53,533 bases of DNA from an uncultured Bacteroidales bacterium (GCA_947167075.1 CAMVGR010000013.1:1-53533), one strand, 5' to 3'; positions 24,893 through 33,658 are shown, counted from the stretch's first letter. Notes: generated by a model from the letters alone, not told the origin. Program-made: numbers and translations.

Positions 24893-25180
24893 TCAGCGAA
24901 TTTCAATCTTCTTTATTGTCTCCGACCCGAGTTTTTGATTGATTGCGAGGCGGAGAGATTCGCGTCGGAGGCTGATTTCCTGACGCAGGGCGGCGGCAGC
25001 GTAGTGGACACGGAGGGTGCCTTTGCGATAGTGTATACGGGTGGTGAGGCGGGATATGAAGTCGCCCACTACCTCGCGATAGGCCCGCTCTACCTCGATT
25101 TCGCCGGCCAGCTCGCCGAGGTCGTATTGGCGGAGCATCCGGTTGATGTAGTAGTCGGCAGTTCTATCTTCCCAATTCAT
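24893..25180 (-). CDS. dciA: DciA family (DUF721) protein
   Basis: A 95-residue protein of the DUF721/DciA family: a basic N-terminal helix (ADYYINRMLRQYDL), then a KH-like alpha-beta domain with GDFISRLTTRIHYRKGTLRVH and the end LAINQKLGSETIKKIEIR. DciA is the replicative helicase loader or operator in bacteria lacking DnaC/DnaI, and acts at the origin with DnaB. The gene overlaps the 3' end of recF by 17 bases, an arrangement common in Bacteroidota. It is last in a six-gene minus-strand run and is followed by the 55-bp element. Confidence 0.88.
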   Translation of the reverse strand: MNWEDRTADYYINRMLRQYDLGELAGEIEVERAYREVVGDFISRLTTRIHYRKGTLRVHYAAAALRQEISLRRESLRLAINQKLGSETIKKIEIR

Positions 25181-26261
25181 CGACAGTGCTATTTGCTACC
25201 TGGAATATGCGGTGCTGAAGAGAAGGGAGCGATTGGAGGAGGTTCTGTACACGTCCGGGCTGGGTATCGGTGAGGAGGACCTGCCCGAAGCGGTCGCTGC
25301 CGACAAGGGCGATAAGCTGCTGCACACGTTGCAGATCGAGCTTATCGAAGATATCGTCGAGAAGGAGGATGGGCTTCTGCTGCGTGTGGAGGCTGATATA
25401 GTGGAATTGAGCCAGCTTCAATGCCAATGAAAAGCTTTTCTGCTGTCCCTGCGAACCATATTGGCGCACCGGCATGTCGGGGGCAAGGAGCAGAAGGAGG
25501 TCGTCGCGATGGGGGCCAACTGTGGTATGGGTGGCCAAACGGTCGGTGTTTCGGCTGGCAGAGAGTTGCCTATCGAGGGGGGATGGATCGTGCTGGTAAG
25601 AGAGGGAGACATCTTGGTCGGTGGGGGCGATAGAGGAATAGTAGTGGCGGAAGAGGGGAAGAAAATCATCGACAAAGCGTGCTCGGCTGGAGTAGAGCTG
25701 TTCGCCATGCTGGACGAGCTGTTGATCCCAGAGGTCGACCTGCTGCTGATCCCATGTGCGATCGTCGTACATTTGCTTCAGGAGCCGGTTGCGTTGGGCG
25801 AGGGCTTTGGTGTACTGAAGCAGATGGTCGAGGTAGGAATGGTCGATTTGCGAAATGACGCCATCGAGAAATTTGCGGCGCTGCTCGGCAGGTCCAATAA
25901 TCAACTGCTGGTCGGAAGGCGATACCATGACGAGGGGCAGTCGTCCGATGTGTTCGCCAAGCGTTTTGCATATCATCTTGTTCCATCGCATCTCCTTCGG
26001 ATGTCCACGCCTAACGATGCAGGAGGCCATTTGGTCGCCATAGTGTCCGTGCAGAGCGAAATAGTCGCTGCCGATACGAATGCGTTGGGTGTCGATGGGA
26101 GTGAAATAGCTTTTAGTGAAGGAGAGGTAGTAGACGGCATCGAGGAGATTGGTTTTTCCGGCCCCGTTGTTGCCGACAAAACAGTTAAGCTTGGGGCATA
26201 GGGTTATGTCCACCGAGTCGTAGTTGGTGAAATTATTTAGGATGAGGCGGTCGAGGGTCAT
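25164..26261 (-). CDS. recF: Recombination mediator RecF
   Basis: SMC-like ATPase that helps load RecA at single-strand gaps, 365 residues. FVGNNGAGKTNLLDAVYYLS is the Walker A region, with the flanking LILNNFTNYDSVDI. The C-terminal part has TVGPHRDDLLL, a signature-like SQGQQKSFSLALKLAQ, and Walker B ILLLDDIFDKLD. The start at 26261 is chosen because its ATG overlaps the ispH stop (ATGA) and MTLDRLILNNF is the usual N-terminus; an upstream in-frame start at 26294 would overlap ispH by 37 bases. It lies between ispH and dciA in one operon. Confidence 0.95.
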   Translation of the reverse strand: MTLDRLILNNFTNYDSVDITLCPKLNCFVGNNGAGKTNLLDAVYYLSFTKSYFTPIDTQRIRIGSDYFALHGHYGDQMASCIVRRGHPKEMRWNKMICKTLGEHIGRLPLVMVSPSDQQLIIGPAEQRRKFLDGVISQIDHSYLDHLLQYTKALAQRNRLLKQMYDDRTWDQQQVDLWDQQLVQHGEQLYSSRARFVDDFLPLFRHYYSSIAPTDQDVSLSYQHDPSPLDRQLSASRNTDRLATHTTVGPHRDDLLLLLAPDMPVRQYGSQGQQKSFSLALKLAQFHYISLHTQQKPILLLDDIFDKLDLQRVQQLIALVGSDRFGQVLLTDTQPGRVQNLLQSLPSLQHRIFQVANSTVDELGR

Positions 26262-27109
26262 AGGATATTGTTTTTGACTTGTTCCATGAGCCATCGGGGT
26301 GTAGAGGTGGCACCGCTAATGCCTACACTTTGAGCATTTGCCCACCACTGTGGGTCGAGCTGGTCAGCATTGCTGATAAGGTGGGTATGGGGCTGCACCT
26401 GTCGGCAGTATTCGTAGAGGTAACGGCCATTGCTGCTGTTGGCACCTGCCACAAAGATGAGCACATCGACGCTGTGGGCAAAGGCCTCGAGCTGTTTGGC
26501 TCGGTTGGCGACACGGTTGCAGACGGTGTCGTATGCTACGAAATCGGCCTGTGGGGGAAGGGCTGCCTGGATGTTGGCAATAAGCTGCTGGTATTCGTCA
26601 CGGCTTTTGGTGGTCTGACTGTAGAGGCGGATAGGCCGCGAGAAGTCGATAGGCTGCAATTCGTCGGCATGGCTAACGATGATAGCCTCTCCATTGCACT
26701 GCCCATTGAGGCCTACTACCTCGGCATGGCCTGGCTTGCCGAATATCACTACCTGGCCCGCTACCTGCTTCATAGCCTCATATCCTTGGCGAATACGGCC
26801 CTGGAGGGCAAGCACGATGGGACAGGTAGCATCGATAAGCTCAATGCCTTGACTTTTGGCGACCGAATAGGTGCTGGGCGGCTCGCCGTGGGCACGGATT
26901 AGGACCTTGCACTGTCGCAACGAGAGCAGCTGCTGGTGGTCGATCACCACAAGGCCTTTTTGTTTAAGGCGTTCCACCTCGGCACTGTTGTGGACAATAT
27001 CGCCTAGGCAGTAGAGCGAGCCCTCTTTGTCGAGTTGTTCTTCGGCCACGCCGATGGCTTTCACCACACCAAAACAGTAGCCTGCATTGTCGTCTATCTT
27101 GATAATCAT
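26258..27109 (-). CDS. ispH: 4-hydroxy-3-methylbut-2-enyl diphosphate reductase
   Basis: Last enzyme of the MEP pathway, an iron-sulfur reductase giving IPP and DMAPP; 283 residues. The three cluster cysteines are C12 (AGYCFGVVKAI), one in DATCPIV and one in DTVCNRVANRAKQ. The conserved GKPGHAEVVGL and the C-terminal ISGATSTPRWL are also present. It works downstream of dxs, which is encoded on the same strand at 38381-36501 but in a different operon. Its stop overlaps the recF start by four bases. Confidence 0.96.
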   Translation of the reverse strand: MIIKIDDNAGYCFGVVKAIGVAEEQLDKEGSLYCLGDIVHNSAEVERLKQKGLVVIDHQQLLSLRQCKVLIRAHGEPPSTYSVAKSQGIELIDATCPIVLALQGRIRQGYEAMKQVAGQVVIFGKPGHAEVVGLNGQCNGEAIIVSHADELQPIDFSRPIRLYSQTTKSRDEYQQLIANIQAALPPQADFVAYDTVCNRVANRAKQLEAFAHSVDVLIFVAGANSSNGRYLYEYCRQVQPHTHLISNADQLDPQWWANAQSVGISGATSTPRWLMEQVKNNIL

Positions 27110-27128
27110 TGCCTCTCCATTATTCGCA

Positions 27129-28115
27129 TCAACTCATGCTCTGGTTTTCCTGGCGTGCCTGTTCGAGTACCTCTTCGTATTCTGCGGGAGTAAGGTCGTT
27201 ATAGAAGAAGTAGACTGGGTCAACATTCTTTCCGTTCTGGATCACCTCGTAGTGGAGATGCGATCCGCTACTCATTCCACTGCTCCCCACCAGGCCTATC
27301 ATTTCACCGCGTTTTACCCGCTGACCTGGATGCACTTTGACAGAGGCCATGTGTGCATAAAGGGTCTGGAAGCCGTATCCGTGGTCGATAAGTGCCACTA
27401 CACCGTAGCCGCTGTAGCCATCAGGATTGCGGCCTGCCACCCTCACCACACCGTCAGCAGTGGCATATATGGGGGTGTTGGGGCGGGCACTAATGTCGAT
27501 ACCGGCATGCAGGCGGCGATAGTGCAGAATGGGATGCATGCGGTAGCCAAAGCCACTCACCACCTTGCCTTGCTGTTTGCTTACGGGCATAATGGCAGGC
27601 ATGGCCGCCAAACGCTCGGTCTTATTGAGAGCCATCCCATACAACTCGTCGAGCGAAAGGCTTTCCACATAGATACGTTTGGTGAGGTTGTCGACCCCTT
27701 GCGAGGTACGTTTCAGCAGCTCGCCGTTCTCCATCTGGTCAAACTCTGCATATCGCTCCACACCACCAATACCACTATGACGCTGTGCAGAGCTGATTGG
27801 AGCACTTTGGAAGATGGTTCGGTAGAGGGCACTATCGCGTTCCTCCAAGTTGTCGAGAACCTTTTCGGCACGCTCTACTCGGTCGTTAAGCAGTCTCATC
27901 TGGCGGTGGTAATACGAGAGTTCTCTTTCTAGCGAGCGCTCCTTGGGGGATTCGACGAACTGAAGGCCAACAAAGACTATCAGCACGCCAATAACAACCC
28001 CTACTAAAACATTGAACGAGATACGACGCACACGCTCACGCAAGGAGATAAACACCTTCTCGTACTTAAGGGTGTGGGGGTTGAACCGGTAGGTATGTCG
28101 TTCGTGTTTCTTCAA
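27129..28115 (-). CDS. M23 family metallopeptidase (murein hydrolase)
   Basis: A 328-residue membrane-anchored peptidase. A basic cytoplasmic tail is followed by one transmembrane helix at about 34-54. A coiled-coil stretch (about 60-100) comes next, then the LytM/M23 domain from about residue 185. Zinc ligands are seen in HAGIDISA (HxxxD) and GSHLHYEV (HxH), and GFGYRMHP precedes them. All catalytic residues are present, so it should cleave peptidoglycan cross-links in the periplasm. The layout is that of the MepM-like proteins found across Bacteroidota. It follows the unknown 326-residue gene after 3 bases and precedes ispH by 19. Confidence 0.93.
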   Translation of the reverse strand: MKKHERHTYRFNPHTLKYEKVFISLRERVRRISFNVLVGVVIGVLIVFVGLQFVESPKERSLERELSYYHRQMRLLNDRVERAEKVLDNLEERDSALYRTIFQSAPISSAQRHSGIGGVERYAEFDQMENGELLKRTSQGVDNLTKRIYVESLSLDELYGMALNKTERLAAMPAIMPVSKQQGKVVSGFGYRMHPILHYRRLHAGIDISARPNTPIYATADGVVRVAGRNPDGYSGYGVVALIDHGYGFQTLYAHMASVKVHPGQRVKRGEMIGLVGSSGMSSGSHLHYEVIQNGKNVDPVYFFYNDLTPAEYEEVLEQARQENQSMS

Positions 28116-28118
28116 CTT

Positions 28119-29099
28119 CTATTCTGCTGATATGGTTTGTTTCAATGCGTCGAACGCAACAGCAAAGTCTCTCACCACCCTCGAGTGGTTGAAGACGAAG
28201 GTGATGTCGAGTGCTGGTATCTGAAGCATGCAGGCTGCACCTGGCATTTGGGCCGAAAACATCTCGGTAGGTTCCTCCAATGATATTTCCTGCCAAATCA
28301 TGCTTACCTTCTTGAGCGGGACAATGTCGTAGTCGATACTGGACCGGACCACAAGAATACGATCTGGCAAGACGAAGTAGTTCTGCTTGTTCGAGGTTCG
28401 CATCAAAGGTAGGTAGCGGTCGTATTGGATGAAATCGAAGATGCCCATGTCGAAGAATACCTGCTTGCCATGGACTTTCGCGTCTGGATTGTAGTGCCAC
28501 ACACGGCGGCATCTACGGATCATTGCTTTGAACGATTCGCAAAACTTTCCATAAGCCTCCATTGTCTCGACCGGATAGTGATCGACAAGATGGTATTCGG
28601 CAATCCGCATATCCTTCTCCAGTCGGATGATGCGGTTCTTGCAAGATTCGATGATGCTCTCCAGCTCTTCGCGGCGATGCCTCTTCATTTGACGCTTGGC
28701 ACCCTCTTCCACTCGTTGCAAGAATTCGACATTCTTCCCTATCGTGAGTGCATTCAAATAGCACTCCAGCAGTTGCTTCTTGTATGCATCGTTAGTATTG
28801 CCTAGTGCCAACGTGACACGTGCGATCTCGCGTTCGTAGCTCGGTTCCCTACAGAAGAGCAAGTCAAGATAGGTATGATTCTGTCGTTTCATTTGCGAAC
28901 GGACGAATCTATGGTACGAGTGGCTATTGCTTTCTCGTAACATAAAGCCCGTGCCGGGTGTTTTGGAGGGGACATAGAAGTTGCCATTCTGACGCGAAAG
29001 GTCGTTGTAGTGAATGCCAAAGTCGGAATAGTGGAAGTGATTGCTCACCCTCACCCTACGGCCCGAACCTACTTTTTTGTATGTAAACGGCAGAAGCAT
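28119..29099 (-). CDS. Conserved-looking protein of unknown function, 326 residues
   Basis: No signal peptide or transmembrane segment is apparent, so the protein is probably cytoplasmic. Residues about 1-60 are rich in Gly, Ser and aromatic residues (VSNHFHYSDFGIHYNDLSRQ). About 75-190 are strongly helical and charged, with a likely coiled coil (KRQMKRHRREELESIIESCK). The last third looks like mixed alpha/beta, ending FDALKQTISAE. I do not recognise a family. It lies between lpdA (33 bases) and the M23 peptidase (3 bases), in the operon that continues into ispH, recF and dciA. The tight spacing to the M23 gene hints at a shared envelope role, which is only inference. Confidence 0.75.
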   Translation of the reverse strand: MLLPFTYKKVGSGRRVRVSNHFHYSDFGIHYNDLSRQNGNFYVPSKTPGTGFMLRESNSHSYHRFVRSQMKRQNHTYLDLLFCREPSYEREIARVTLALGNTNDAYKKQLLECYLNALTIGKNVEFLQRVEEGAKRQMKRHRREELESIIESCKNRIIRLEKDMRIAEYHLVDHYPVETMEAYGKFCESFKAMIRRCRRVWHYNPDAKVHGKQVFFDMGIFDFIQYDRYLPLMRTSNKQNYFVLPDRILVVRSSIDYDIVPLKKVSMIWQEISLEEPTEMFSAQMPGAACMLQIPALDITFVFNHSRVVRDFAVAFDALKQTISAE

Positions 29100-29132
29100 T
29101 TGCAGGAAGATGGGATTCGGTCTATTATCACA

Positions 29133-30512
29133 TTATCCATGGATAGCCTCGCCATGTGCGGCCTCCAGTGCCTCCATCACGGCTTCGCTCATCGTGGGAT
29201 GAGGATGGATGGCTTGTGCCACCTGGCGTGCCGTCAGTCCTGCCTCGCGAGCAGCCACAATTTCGGCAATCATCTCGGTCACGTTGTCGCCACACATGTG
29301 GGCACCCAGTATTAGGTCGGTCTTGGCATCCACGACCACCTTCACAAAGCCATCCGTGGCACCTGCTGCCGTTGCCTTTCCGCTGGCTTTGAAGAAGAAT
29401 TTACCCACCTTCACTTCATAGCCAGCTTCCTGTGCCTTCTTCTCGCTGAGGCCCACACTGGCCACCTCGGGCACTGTATAGGTGCAACCTGGCACATTGC
29501 TATAGTTCACCTTCACAGCCTCACCTTTCACTATATGCTCCACACAGCAGATGGCCTCTTTCGAAGCCACATGTGCCAATGCTGGTCCATGCACTACGTC
29601 GCCAATGGCATAATAGCCAGGCACATTGGTGCGATAGTAGTCGTCTACCTCTATCTTTCCACGTTCATATTTTATGCCACATTCGTCCAGGCCCAAGCCT
29701 TCTAGGTTGGTTACCACGCCCACAGCACTCAGCACCACTTCCACATCTATCACCGTCTCTGTGCCTTTCTTCAGGTCCTTCACCGTCACATGGCACACAT
29801 CGCCTTCGACTTCGACCTTTTCCACAGAACACGAGGGCATCACTTTCATACCCATCTTGCGGAACGAGCGGCTCATCTGGGCAGCCACCTCTTCGTCTTC
29901 GTTGGGAAGTATCTGGGGCATAAACTCGACCAAGGTCACCTGGGTGCCAATGCTCTGGTAGAAATAGGCAAACTCGCTACCGATGGCACCGCTGCCACAC
30001 ACCAGCATGCTCTTGGGTTGTTTTCGCAGTGTCATTGCCTCGCGGTAGCCCACGATGTGGACACCGTCTTGCGGCATCGAGGGCATCACTCGCGAACGGG
30101 CTCCTGTCGCTATCACCACATGGTCGGCCTCATATTCCGTACCGTCCACACTCACTCGCTTGCTAGGCAGCAGGGTGGCAGTTCCCTGTAGCACCTCCAC
30201 ACCATTTTTCTTCAGGAGGAACTCCACACCCTTGTTCATCGTCGATGCCACGCCACGCGAACGTTCCACCATTGCATCCAAATCAGCCTCCACACTCTCT
30301 GCCTTCACGCCATAGGCTGCTGCATGCTTCGCATAGTTGAACGCCTGGGCACTCTTTAGCAATGCTTTAGTGGGAATACAACCCCAGTTTAGGCATATTC
30401 CACCCAGTCTTTCGCGCTCCACCACAGCCACCTTCATACCAAGCTGGGCACCCTTCACGGCAGCCACGTAGCCTCCCGGCCCGCTGCCCACTACAATCAT
30501 ATCGTATTTCAT
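29133..30512 (-). CDS. lpdA: Dihydrolipoyl dehydrogenase
   Basis: FAD-dependent E3 component of 2-oxoacid dehydrogenases and of the glycine cleavage system, 459 residues. The FAD site is VVGSGPGGYVAAVKGAQLG, the redox disulfide is in GGICLNWGCIPTKAL, the NAD site is CGSGAIGSEFA, and the C-terminal catalytic HPHPTMSE is present. No E1, E2 or lipoate genes are next to it, so its partner complexes are encoded elsewhere. The ATG at 30512 gives MKYDMIVVGSG, a normal start; an upstream in-frame ATG would add 15 unrelated residues and reach close to the predicted promoter. Confidence 0.95.
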   Translation of the reverse strand: MKYDMIVVGSGPGGYVAAVKGAQLGMKVAVVERERLGGICLNWGCIPTKALLKSAQAFNYAKHAAAYGVKAESVEADLDAMVERSRGVASTMNKGVEFLLKKNGVEVLQGTATLLPSKRVSVDGTEYEADHVVIATGARSRVMPSMPQDGVHIVGYREAMTLRKQPKSMLVCGSGAIGSEFAYFYQSIGTQVTLVEFMPQILPNEDEEVAAQMSRSFRKMGMKVMPSCSVEKVEVEGDVCHVTVKDLKKGTETVIDVEVVLSAVGVVTNLEGLGLDECGIKYERGKIEVDDYYRTNVPGYYAIGDVVHGPALAHVASKEAICCVEHIVKGEAVKVNYSNVPGCTYTVPEVASVGLSEKKAQEAGYEVKVGKFFFKASGKATAAGATDGFVKVVVDAKTDLILGAHMCGDNVTEMIAEIVAAREAGLTARQVAQAIHPHPTMSEAVMEALEAAHGEAIHG

Positions 30513-30554
30513 AATCAGTCTGTTGCTATTAATTAAACATATAATTTTAAATTG

Positions 30555-30586
30555 CAAAGATACACTTTTTTTTCAAAACCGCACAA
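30555..30586 (-). promoter_or_regulatory. Promoter of the lpdA operon
   Basis: On the minus strand TATCTTTG (30562-30555) is an exact TAnnTTTG box. TTGT lies about 20 bases upstream (near 30586-30583), the expected -33 position. Transcription would start near 30548, about 36 bases before the lpdA ATG. Confidence 0.6.
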
Positions 30587-30622
30587 CATTTTTTTTACAC
30601 TCCCACCTCCTTTCCACTACGC

Positions 30623-30677
30623 ATCACTACCGTACTTCATCCGTACATGAACCGTACATGCACCGTACATGCACCGT
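30623..30677 (-). repeat. 55-bp five-unit intergenic element, copy 4 (inverted)
   Basis: On the minus strand the units read ACGGTGCATGT (twice), ACGGTTCATGT, ACGGATGAAGT, ACGGTAGTGAT. It lies between divergent lpdA and gapA, with its 3' end about 37 bases upstream of the lpdA -33 region. Confidence 0.88.
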
Positions 30678-30850
30678 ACCATCCTCGCATACCTACGTGG
30701 CACCTCCGCTTTTTTTACCCTCTTTCTACTGGCCAATATTGTAGCAGCATCACCCCCACCCTCTGCCTTCGAATAGTACCATTCGAAAGCAAACAAGCTT
30801 CATACCAACACGAAATAAAACAAAATTAACATAAGTATTGCTTTTTTTTC

Positions 30851-30879
30851 TTGCAATTATAAAAAAATGTGTATTTTTG
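30851..30879 (+). promoter_or_regulatory. Promoter of gapA
   Basis: TATTTTTG at 30872-30879 matches TAnnTTTG, and TTG at 30851-30853 gives an 18-base spacer. The leader to the ATG at 30934 is about 48 bases and AT-rich, as expected for a strongly expressed Bacteroidota gene. Confidence 0.6.
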
Positions 30880-30933
30880 TGGACACGAACAACAATTCAA
30901 AATTACATATAAACCTTTCAAAAACATAGAATT

Positions 30934-31941
30934 ATGGTAAAAGTAGCCATCAACGGTTTTGGCCGAATCGGAAGAATGTCCTTCCGTGCCATCATGGAAC
31001 ACCCCGAACTCGAAGTAGTCGCTGTCAACGACCTGACCGACGCTAAAACGCTGGCCTATCTGTTCAAATATGACTCTGTACACGAGAACTTCAACGGCGA
31101 AGTATACGCCGACGGCGATTGCCTCGTTGTGAACGGCAAGAAAGTGAAAATCTGCGCCGAACGCGACCCGCAGAATCTGCCTTGGAAAGAACTCGGTATC
31201 GACATCGTCGTCGAGAGTACCGGTCTGTTCAAAAAGCGCGACCAGATGATGAAGCACATCAATGCTGGTGCCAAGAAAGTGATTCTCACCGTGCCTGCCT
31301 CTAAAGCAGACGATGTGGATGCCACCATCGTGATGGGTGTGAACGACAAAGTACTGACCAAAGACATGCAATTGGTCAGCAACGCCAGCTGCACCACCAA
31401 CTGCTTGGCTCCAGTGGCCAAAGTGCTGAACGACAAGTTCGGCATCAAGCGTGGCTTGATGAACACCATCCACAGCTACACCAACGACCAGAAGATCCTC
31501 GACCAGCCCCATAGCGACCTCCGCCGTGCCCGTGCTGCAGCCGTTAGCATCATCCCCACCAGCAGTGGCGCTGCCAAAGCTGTTGGCCTGGTAATCCCCG
31601 AACTGATGGGCAAACTGGATGGTTTTGCTATGCGTGTTCCCACTCCCGACGGCAGCGTAGTCGACCTCACCGCCGAACTCAACCGCAACGTCACCAAGGA
31701 AGAAGTGAATGCAGCCATCAAAGAAGCCGCCGAGGGTTCGATGAAGGGTATCCTTCAGTATGTCGAGGAGCCTATCGTAAGCATCGACATCATCGACAAC
31801 ACCCATTCGAGCATCTTCGACGCTCTGCTGACCCAGGTGATGGACGGCAACTTTGTGAAGATCGTCTCGTGGTACGACAACGAGAAGGGCTACAGCACCC
31901 GCGTCGGTGATTTGGCCGCCAAACTCGCCAAGCTGCTCTAA
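30934..31941 (+). CDS. gapA: Glyceraldehyde-3-phosphate dehydrogenase, type I
   Basis: Glycolytic NAD-dependent dehydrogenase, 335 residues. The NAD-binding start is KVAINGFGRIGRMSFRAI. The active-site cysteine is in SNASCTTNCLAPV with the catalytic histidine in IHSYTNDQ, and the C-terminal WYDNEKGYSTRVGDLA is intact. Codon choice looks strongly biased toward C-ending codons (GAC, AAC, ATC), consistent with high expression. The gene has its own promoter and a clear terminator, so it is probably monocistronic. Confidence 0.97.
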   Translation: MVKVAINGFGRIGRMSFRAIMEHPELEVVAVNDLTDAKTLAYLFKYDSVHENFNGEVYADGDCLVVNGKKVKICAERDPQNLPWKELGIDIVVESTGLFKKRDQMMKHINAGAKKVILTVPASKADDVDATIVMGVNDKVLTKDMQLVSNASCTTNCLAPVAKVLNDKFGIKRGLMNTIHSYTNDQKILDQPHSDLRRARAAAVSIIPTSSGAAKAVGLVIPELMGKLDGFAMRVPTPDGSVVDLTAELNRNVTKEEVNAAIKEAAEGSMKGILQYVEEPIVSIDIIDNTHSSIFDALLTQVMDGNFVKIVSWYDNEKGYSTRVGDLAAKLAKLL

Positions 31942-31983
31942 TGCATCACTGTCCTAAAGACAGCATGATATAACACAGACCTT

Positions 31984-32038
31984 GTGGCTGGACAATAGCA
32001 CCCTTCTGCGGGAATCGTCCAGCCACTTGTCTTTTTGT
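31984..32038 (+). terminator. Rho-independent terminator after gapA
   Basis: GTGGCTGGAC (31984-31993) pairs exactly with GTCCAGCCAC (32017-32026) across a 23-base loop, followed by a T-rich run TTGTCTTTTTGTC. It begins 43 bases after the gapA stop and separates it from the BtuF-like gene. Confidence 0.75.
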
Positions 32039-32075
32039 CATTTACCATTTACTACACCTTGACTGAACCCAACAA

Positions 32076-32999
32076 ATGAAAAGAACAACTATACTGCTTG
32101 TCCTTGCAATAGCATTATGCTCTTGCCATGGAAGAAAAGACACAACAGGAGTGGTCGACACAGTGACCGACGATTATGGGCGAACTATTGTCGTTCCGGC
32201 CCACCCACAGAGAGTGGTGAGCCTGTCGCCGGCAGTCACCGAAATACTCTTTGCCATCGGTGCCGACAGTCTGCTGGCCGGACGAACCGACTTCTGCGTC
32301 TACCCCGACGAGGCAGCACAGATACCCTCCATCGGAGGTATCAGCAACCTAAATATTGAAAAGATACTGTCGCTCAATCCCGACTTGGTCATCAGCGGCT
32401 CGATGGTTGGCAAAAAAGTGACCGACCAAATGGACCAAATGGGCACTCCGATGGTGTGCGTCATAGAAAAGCCTCACTTCGATGCACTATACGACAACAT
32501 CCGCACCATAGGAAACCTGGTGGGCAAAACACACGAGGCAGACAGCCTTTGCAACAAACTGATGGACGAGACACGGGCGTTGACCAACGGAGACACGGGC
32601 GATACCCCCTCCCCACAGACCGACAAAAGCAAGGAGAACTGCCAGACGGTGCCGACAGTGTACTATGTGGTTGGATTTGGAGCGGGTGGCAATTTCACCG
32701 CCGGTGGCAACACCTTCATCAACGACATCATCAAGATGGCCGGAGGCCGCAATATCGCCGAAGAGGTGACAGGATGGAACTACAGCCTCGAAGCACTGGT
32801 GCAAAACGACCCCGACTTCATCATCGTACGGCGCGAAGACAGTGCCGCATTCTGCTCCATGAAACCATACAACCGTCTAAGGGCTGTCCGCGAAGGACGT
32901 GTGATAGGTATCGTCAGCGGAACACTCGACCTACAGGTGCCTCGCAATATCGATGCAGTCCTTTACATTCGTAAGAGAATGAGCGAACTGCAAAAGTAA
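32076..32999 (+). CDS. BtuF-like periplasmic binding lipoprotein (ABC substrate binding)
   Basis: A 307-residue lipoprotein: signal peptide with lipobox LCSC and Cys at 17, then a helical-backbone metal-receptor (TroA-like) fold. The start VVSLSPAVTEILFAIGADSLLAGRTDFC and the block INNDIIKMAGGRNIAEEV (approximate; N-terminal Asn-rich) are typical of cobalamin- or iron-complex-binding proteins such as BtuF. No permease, ATPase or TonB receptor gene is adjacent and I saw no cobalamin riboswitch in the 37 bases between the terminator and the start. The ligand therefore stays open between cobalamin, heme and siderophore. Confidence 0.85.
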   Translation: MKRTTILLVLAIALCSCHGRKDTTGVVDTVTDDYGRTIVVPAHPQRVVSLSPAVTEILFAIGADSLLAGRTDFCVYPDEAAQIPSIGGISNLNIEKILSLNPDLVISGSMVGKKVTDQMDQMGTPMVCVIEKPHFDALYDNIRTIGNLVGKTHEADSLCNKLMDETRALTNGDTGDTPSPQTDKSKENCQTVPTVYYVVGFGAGGNFTAGGNTFINDIIKMAGGRNIAEEVTGWNYSLEALVQNDPDFIIVRREDSAAFCSMKPYNRLRAVREGRVIGIVSGTLDLQVPRNIDAVLYIRKRMSELQK

Positions 33000-33046
33000 A
33001 AGACCATAGAAATACACCAATCATCTAATACAAAACATTCGAAACA

Positions 33047-33655
33047 ATGGATAAATTGAGCTACGCCCTCGGTTTCAACATAGGGCATCAACTGATAGGC
33101 ATGGGCTTACAAAAAAGCCTGTATATTGACGACTTCGCATCCGGAATAGCTGATGTGCTCGGAGAAAAATCGCCCAAAATGAGCCACGAGGAGATAGAAC
33201 ACGTGCTGGAGGTATACTTTTCAAACCTCGAACGTCGCCAACAAGTGGAAGCAGAAGAAAGAGGAAAGGAGACTCGAATGGCCGGGGAGAAGTATCTGGC
33301 AGAGAACAGCAAGCGTGCTGGCGTGACAACAACGGCTAGTGGATTGCAGTATGAAGTCATTGCAGAAGGGACAGGACGGCAGCCAAAGGCGAGCGACACT
33401 GTCAGATGTCACTACGAGGGCTGCCTGATAGATGGCACCGTATTCGACTCGAGCTATCGCCGAGGAGTGCCTGCGGAATTCGGTTTGCAGCAAGTGATTG
33501 CTGGATGGACGGAAGGCGTACAACTAATGAAGGAAGGTGCAAAATACAAGTTCTATATCCCTTGGCAACTGGCCTATGGCGAACATGGAGCTGGCAACAG
33601 CATTCCTCCCTATTCGGCCCTGGTCTTCACAGTGGAGCTAATAAAGATAGTCTAA
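33047..33655 (+). CDS. FKBP-type peptidyl-prolyl cis-trans isomerase
   Basis: A 202-residue PPIase of the FklB/FkpA type. An N-terminal dimerisation domain (about 1-85, LSYALGFNIGHQL, then a long charged helix) precedes the FKBP domain (about 105-202). The FKBP domain has VRCHYEGCLIDGTVFDSSY, VIAGWTEGVQLMKEG and IPWQLAYGEHGAGNSIPPYS. It helps fold proteins by proline isomerisation. No signal peptide is seen at this start, so it is probably cytoplasmic like FklB. It lies 47 bases after the BtuF-like gene and is followed by a terminator. Confidence 0.93.
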   Translation: MDKLSYALGFNIGHQLIGMGLQKSLYIDDFASGIADVLGEKSPKMSHEEIEHVLEVYFSNLERRQQVEAEERGKETRMAGEKYLAENSKRAGVTTTASGLQYEVIAEGTGRQPKASDTVRCHYEGCLIDGTVFDSSYRRGVPAEFGLQQVIAGWTEGVQLMKEGAKYKFYIPWQLAYGEHGAGNSIPPYSALVFTVELIKIV

Positions 33656-33658
33656 ACC

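Noticed and set aside
27087..27932. 281-residue plus-strand ORF opposite the M23 peptidase
   Set aside because: The peptidase has all its zinc ligands on the minus strand; the plus-strand frame is a shadow.
30826..31806. 326-residue minus-strand ORF opposite gapA
   Set aside because: It is the antisense shadow of a strongly biased gene; gapA matches its family fully.
32027..32075. Cobalamin riboswitch before the BtuF-like gene
   Set aside because: The space after the gapA terminator is far too short for one and shows no B12-box-like sequence.
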